64,000 bases of DNA from Frankia umida (GTDB taxonomy: Bacteria > Actinomycetota > Actinomycetes > Frankiales > Frankiaceae), in NCBI RefSeq assembly GCF_023242945.1, contig NZ_JALKFT010000024.1, positions 17,925-81,924 of the forward strand. Reading direction: 5' to 3'. A program made the translations under genes and the position numbers. Positions 61,174-64,000 of this stretch are shown one piece after another. The notes under the pieces were generated by a model. That model searched no databases and was not told where the DNA came from. It worked only from the letters and a program-made list of their open reading frames with translations. The first letter of the stretch is position 1, and every line of letters begins with the position of its first letter.

Positions 61174-62427
61174 ATGAGGTTCAGCGTGGAACGCGACGTG
61201 TTCGCCGACGCGACCGGCTGGGCCGCGCGGCACCTGCCCAGCCGTCCCGGCCAGGCCCCGAACGCCCTGGCCGGCCTGCTGCTGGAGGCGGACCCCACCT
61301 CGGCCACCCCGGGCCTTCGGGTCTGCGCCTTCGACACCGAGGTCGCCGTGCGGGCGCCTGTCGCGGCCGACGTCGCGGAGGCCGGCCGGGTGCTGGTGCC
61401 CGGCCGGCTGCTCGCCGACATCGTGCGCAGTCTGCCCGCGGCCATCATCACGGTGGCGGTGGAGGGCGAGCGGATGGTGCTGCGCTGCGGCAGCGTGCGG
61501 TTCACCGTCCCGTTGATGGATGTCGCCGACTATCCCGAACTGCCGAGCTTCCCCACCCCGATCGGCGAGGTCGACACCCTCGGTTTCGCCGCTGCCATCG
61601 GTCAGGTCGCCCCGGCCGCCGCCCGCGACGAGACCGTCCCCGTGCTCACGGCGATCCGGCTGGAGATCTCCGGCCGTGGCCTGACGCTCGCCGCCACCGA
61701 CCGCTACCGGCTCGCCGTACGGGGCATCAGCTGGCAGCCGACCGTCGAGGACCCCTGGGCTCTGGCCCACGTCTCGGCGAAGGTGCTCGCCGAGGTCGCC
61801 CGCAGCCCCACCTCCGCGTCCCGGATCGTGGTCGGCCTCGATCTGGCCGACCCGGCGGGCGCCCGGCTCGGACTCGCCGCCGCCGGCCGCCAGACCATCG
61901 TCCGGCTCATCGAAGGCGCCTTCCCCAACTACCGCAAGCTGCTGCCCGAGACCGCCGCGTACACGCTGACCGCCGCGACGGCGACGCTGGCCGCCGCTGT
62001 CCGCCGGGTCGCCGTCGTCGCCACCCGCACCGCCCCGCTGCGCTTCACGGTCAGCGACGGCCAGATCGTCGCCGAGGCCGGCGACGGCACCGGCGCGCAG
62101 GGACGCGAGATCATTCCGGTCGACTACACCGGCCCCGAACTGTCGGTCCTGTTCAACCCCACCTACCTGCTGGACGGCCTCAGCGCCATCGAGGACGACG
62201 AGTCGACCATCGGCTTCGTCGACACCGACCCGGCCCAGGCCTACGCCCGTCCCGCCGTCCTCACCGGAAAGGTCCCGGGCGACCCCGACGGCCGCCCGGG
62301 CGGCGGTGCCTTCCGCTACCTGCTCATGCCCATCCGCACCGACCCCCAGCCCGTGCCGCCCCCCTCAACCTCGCCCTCCTCAACCTCGCCCTCCTCAACC
62401 TCGCCCTCCTCAACCTCGCCCTCCTGA
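61174..62427 (+). CDS. dnaN: DNA polymerase III beta-clamp paralogue (second DnaN)
   Basis: 417 aa from the ATG at 61174. Three clamp domains: MRFSVERDVFADATGWAARHLP, then LEISGRGLTLAATDRYRLAVR (typical DNA-clamp strand) and IEGAFPNYRKLLP, then ETAAYTLTAATATLAAAVRR and the end motif RYLLMPIR. Sequence is more divergent than a normal DnaN, and no dnaA or recF is near, so it is a second clamp. After MPIR a 29-residue Pro/Ser/Thr tail follows, made by a 15-bp repeat; that region borders the protein-binding cleft of clamps. A role in repair or translesion synthesis is possible. Confidence 0.88.
   Translation: MRFSVERDVFADATGWAARHLPSRPGQAPNALAGLLLEADPTSATPGLRVCAFDTEVAVRAPVAADVAEAGRVLVPGRLLADIVRSLPAAIITVAVEGERMVLRCGSVRFTVPLMDVADYPELPSFPTPIGEVDTLGFAAAIGQVAPAAARDETVPVLTAIRLEISGRGLTLAATDRYRLAVRGISWQPTVEDPWALAHVSAKVLAEVARSPTSASRIVVGLDLADPAGARLGLAAAGRQTIVRLIEGAFPNYRKLLPETAAYTLTAATATLAAAVRRVAVVATRTAPLRFTVSDGQIVAEAGDGTGAQGREIIPVDYTGPELSVLFNPTYLLDGLSAIEDDESTIGFVDTDPAQAYARPAVLTGKVPGDPDGRPGGGAFRYLLMPIRTDPQPVPPPSTSPSSTSPSSTSPSSTSPS
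62365..62424. repeat. 15-bp tandem repeat, four exact copies, at the 3' end of the clamp gene
   Basis: TCAACCTCGCCCTCC repeated four times without change, directly before the TGA, coding STSPS units. It extends the clamp C-terminus; copy number may vary between strains. Confidence 0.92.
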
Positions 62428-62444
62428 GCGGTGGGCGCCGCGCT

Positions 62445-62468
62445 GGACGCCGCTGAGAGCGGACGTCC
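62445..62468. terminator. Hairpin downstream of the clamp gene
   Basis: A 10-bp stem with a single bulged A (GGACG-CCGCT, loop GAG, AGCGG-A-CGTCC) starts 17 bp after the clamp stop, between convergent genes. Likely terminator. Confidence 0.6.
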
Positions 62469-62545
62469 CGTGCGGTGGATGCCCTGAGGGTGGACGTGCT
62501 GTGTGCGGTGGAGGTCCGAAGGACGGGCGTCCCGCGGGGTGGAGG

Positions 62546-63361
62546 TCAGGGGGCGGGGGTGGTCGGTGCGGTCGTCGTGGTACCGGCACCTGAGGTCGCC
62601 GCGTCGCCCGAGGCCGCAGAGCCTGCGGCGGCCGCGGTCAGCGGGCCGTCCGCGGAGACGTCCAGGGTGCCGCCGGCCGCACCGGACTCGGGAGCGGTCG
62701 GGGAGTCCCAGGTCGCGCCGTCAAGGCTCGGGTTGGCGTGCTTGTCGACGAACTGCTTGATGACATCCGCGGACACGGTCGTGCACCGCTGGGTGCGGTC
62801 CCAGCCGGTCAGGACGAAGTGCTTGCCGTCCGGGAAGGCGCCCCTGGTCCAGGGCACGCCGATGAACCGCGGGCCGGCATCCTTGGCCAGCGAGCGCAGC
62901 TTCTCCACCTGGGCGGCGGGCAGGCTCGTGTCGTACCAGCCCACGACGAACCCGTGCTCGAGGTTGTGCACCGCACGCTCGGTCGGGATGCCGGAGGCCG
63001 GGTTGTAGAAGGAAATGCCATCCGGCAGCGGGTCTGGGTTGTGGCTGCCCGACGACGGCGGGGAGACCTTGTAGTTCACGGTCGTGGAGACATGCGAGGA
63101 GCCCTGCGACGCATCGTTGACCGTGCCGGTGCAGCCGGCGGCGACCGCCGCGGACGACCCGCCCGCCACGTAACCCACCTTGTGGGTCTTGCTCTTCGCG
63201 TTCGAGTCGGCGATCGAGTAGATCACGATGCCGACCAGGAGCGCGATCACCACGACACCCGTGGTGCCGTAGATCAGCAGTGCCCGCTGGCGGGCCTTGC
63301 GCTTCTGCTCGCGGCGCAGCTGCTCGAGTCGGGCGTTGCGTTCGGTGCTCTTCTTCCCCAC
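62546..63361 (-). CDS. DUF3105-family membrane-anchored protein
   Basis: 271 aa, GTG start with a weak ribosome-binding site. A basic, helical N-terminus (ERNARLEQLRREQKRKARQ) precedes one transmembrane helix (about 28-50). The external DUF3105 domain follows: SPPSSGSHNPDPLPDGISFY, AVHNLEHGFVVGWYD and FVLTGWDRTQRC. Two conserved cysteines and a HNLEHG motif are visible. The C-terminus is an Ala/Gly/Thr-rich tail. Function unknown; common in actinobacteria. Confidence 0.87.
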   Translation of the reverse strand: MGKKSTERNARLEQLRREQKRKARQRALLIYGTTGVVVIALLVGIVIYSIADSNAKSKTHKVGYVAGGSSAAVAAGCTGTVNDASQGSSHVSTTVNYKVSPPSSGSHNPDPLPDGISFYNPASGIPTERAVHNLEHGFVVGWYDTSLPAAQVEKLRSLAKDAGPRFIGVPWTRGAFPDGKHFVLTGWDRTQRCTTVSADVIKQFVDKHANPSLDGATWDSPTAPESGAAGGTLDVSADGPLTAAAAGSAASGDAATSGAGTTTTAPTTPAP

Positions 63362-64000
63362 GGTGGCTGATCCTACGAAGTGTCGAACCAGTTATCACCG
63401 TCAGGATGCATCCGACCCGCGGGCCGACACCCGGAACACCCGCTTCGGCTGCACACGGTAAGTCCAGAATGCGGACATTTCATACCAATGCCATCGTCCC
63501 TCTGTCGCCCCGTCGGACCCCATCACCGCCCGCCCACTGCCTGCCCGCCCGCCCGCTGCCCGGTCGCCGCTGCCCGGCGGCCGCCGGACCCCACCGCTGT
63601 CCGGCGGCCGCTGCTTGGCCGTTGTCGCCTGGTCACCACCGTCCGGCCGTTGCCGTCCGGTGGGGTTCGTCGGAACGCTGCCGTCCGATGGTTACTGTTC
63701 GGCCACTCGTGGTGGATGCGTTCACTGGCGAGGCCGCGTGCCGAGGGTTGTTCGGTCGCATGCCGAGGCTTGTTAGGCGTGGGAGGTCGAAATCCTTGAA
63801 GAAGCCTCGGCATCTCGTGCTCTTGGCCGCGATCTGGGCACGTCAAAGCGCCTGCCATCCGCCACCGAGGCGCACTAAACGCTTATTTGGTACATATCGG
63901 ACGTCAGAATGGCCGTGATCCAACACTGTCGAGCTTGGTGAAGAAATCGGCGGTGCGGCCGGCGGTGGGGAGGCGGTGCGGTGGGGAGGCGGTGCGGCGG
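63362..64000. other. Gene-free right end
   Basis: About 640 bp in which no open frame has convincing protein character; the frames present are shadows of G+C-rich DNA. It holds short G+C-rich direct repeats (GGCGGCCGCTG near 63575-63615, GGGGAGGCGGTGCGG at the right edge) and an inverted repeat. A less G+C-rich patch at about 63875-63925 could precede a gene beyond the window. Confidence 0.45.
63760..63813. repeat. Perfect 12-bp inverted repeat
   Basis: ATGCCGAGGCTT (63760-63771) and AAGCCTCGGCAT (63802-63813) are exact reverse complements separated by 30 bp. The loop is long for a terminator. It might be a protein site, a small RNA stem or the trace of a mobile element. Confidence 0.6.

Noticed and set aside
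61174..62427. Replication origin suspected because of dnaN
   Set aside because: No dnaA, recF or gyrB and no DnaA-box cluster seen; the clamp is a divergent paralogue next to manB.
63280..63918. Open frame of about 210 codons at the right end
   Set aside because: Starts inside the DUF3105 gene region, is Arg/Pro/His-rich and has no motif; not supportable as a gene.

Overview
The window is very G+C-rich actinobacterial chromosome. GTG and TTG starts are common, genes often overlap by 4 bp (ATGA/GTGA), and many proteins carry Pro/Ala/Gly/Ser-rich disordered tails. The gene set points to a member of the Frankiales, plausibly Frankia. That is inference from protein character and gene order; no rRNA marker is present. 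No tRNA, rRNA, CRISPR array, insertion sequence or prophage was recognised.

Left part (1-23955). In order: the end of a GCS2-type glutamate-cysteine ligase, an M20 amidohydrolase, a gamma-glutamylcyclotransferase-like gene, an LpdA-type flavoprotein, a DUF222/HNH nuclease gene with a LexA-like box in front, and a DUF5313 membrane protein. Then come the acyl-CoA carboxylase set (accA, accE, accD) divergent from birA, and a PH-domain membrane protein. A three-gene array of related membrane-anchored proteins follows, then GtrA, a beta-carbonic anhydrase, a UDP-sugar dehydrogenase, a TIGR03089-type protein and an LCP-family protein. As I remember the Mycobacterium tuberculosis map, this follows the order of Rv3305c-Rv3303c, Rv3285-Rv3277, Rv3273 and Rv3268-Rv3267. 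The right part continues it with rmlD, a wbbL-like gene and manB (Rv3266c-Rv3264c). The window therefore looks like an old conserved actinobacterial neighbourhood opened up by cell-surface gene blocks.

Middle part (24243-46089). This is a surface-polysaccharide region: DUF2142-like and other multi-spanning GT-C-type proteins, RmlA, a second LCP protein, RmlD, and a minus-strand operon wzm-wzt-GT2-GT4-GT4 joined by 4-bp overlaps. Divergent from that operon is a two-gene operon of a large HAD-type protein and a methyltransferase. The Wzt protein has a C-terminal substrate-recognition-like domain, and both the GT2 and the neighbouring GT4 carry a beta-rich insert inside the catalytic fold. Together they suggest synthesis, end modification, ABC export and LCP-mediated wall attachment of a glycan.

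Right part (46174-64000). A transmembrane Ser/Thr kinase with a seven-repeat WD40 sensor, another DUF2142 protein and an O-acetyltransferase-like protein come first. Then a co-directional run contains a polyprenyl-phosphate-sugar-synthase-like GT2, a GT4, a methyltransferase, a small membrane protein, two more GT4s, a WbbL-like GT2 and GDP-mannose pyrophosphorylase. It ends with a divergent second sliding clamp (DnaN paralogue) and a DUF3105 membrane protein. The last 640 bp hold no gene I can support.

A recurring oddity is short tandem repeats whose unit is a multiple of 3 bp (9, 15, 18 or 21 bp), mostly inside or at the ends of coding sequences. They appear to add disordered protein tails and, in places, convergent gene overlaps.
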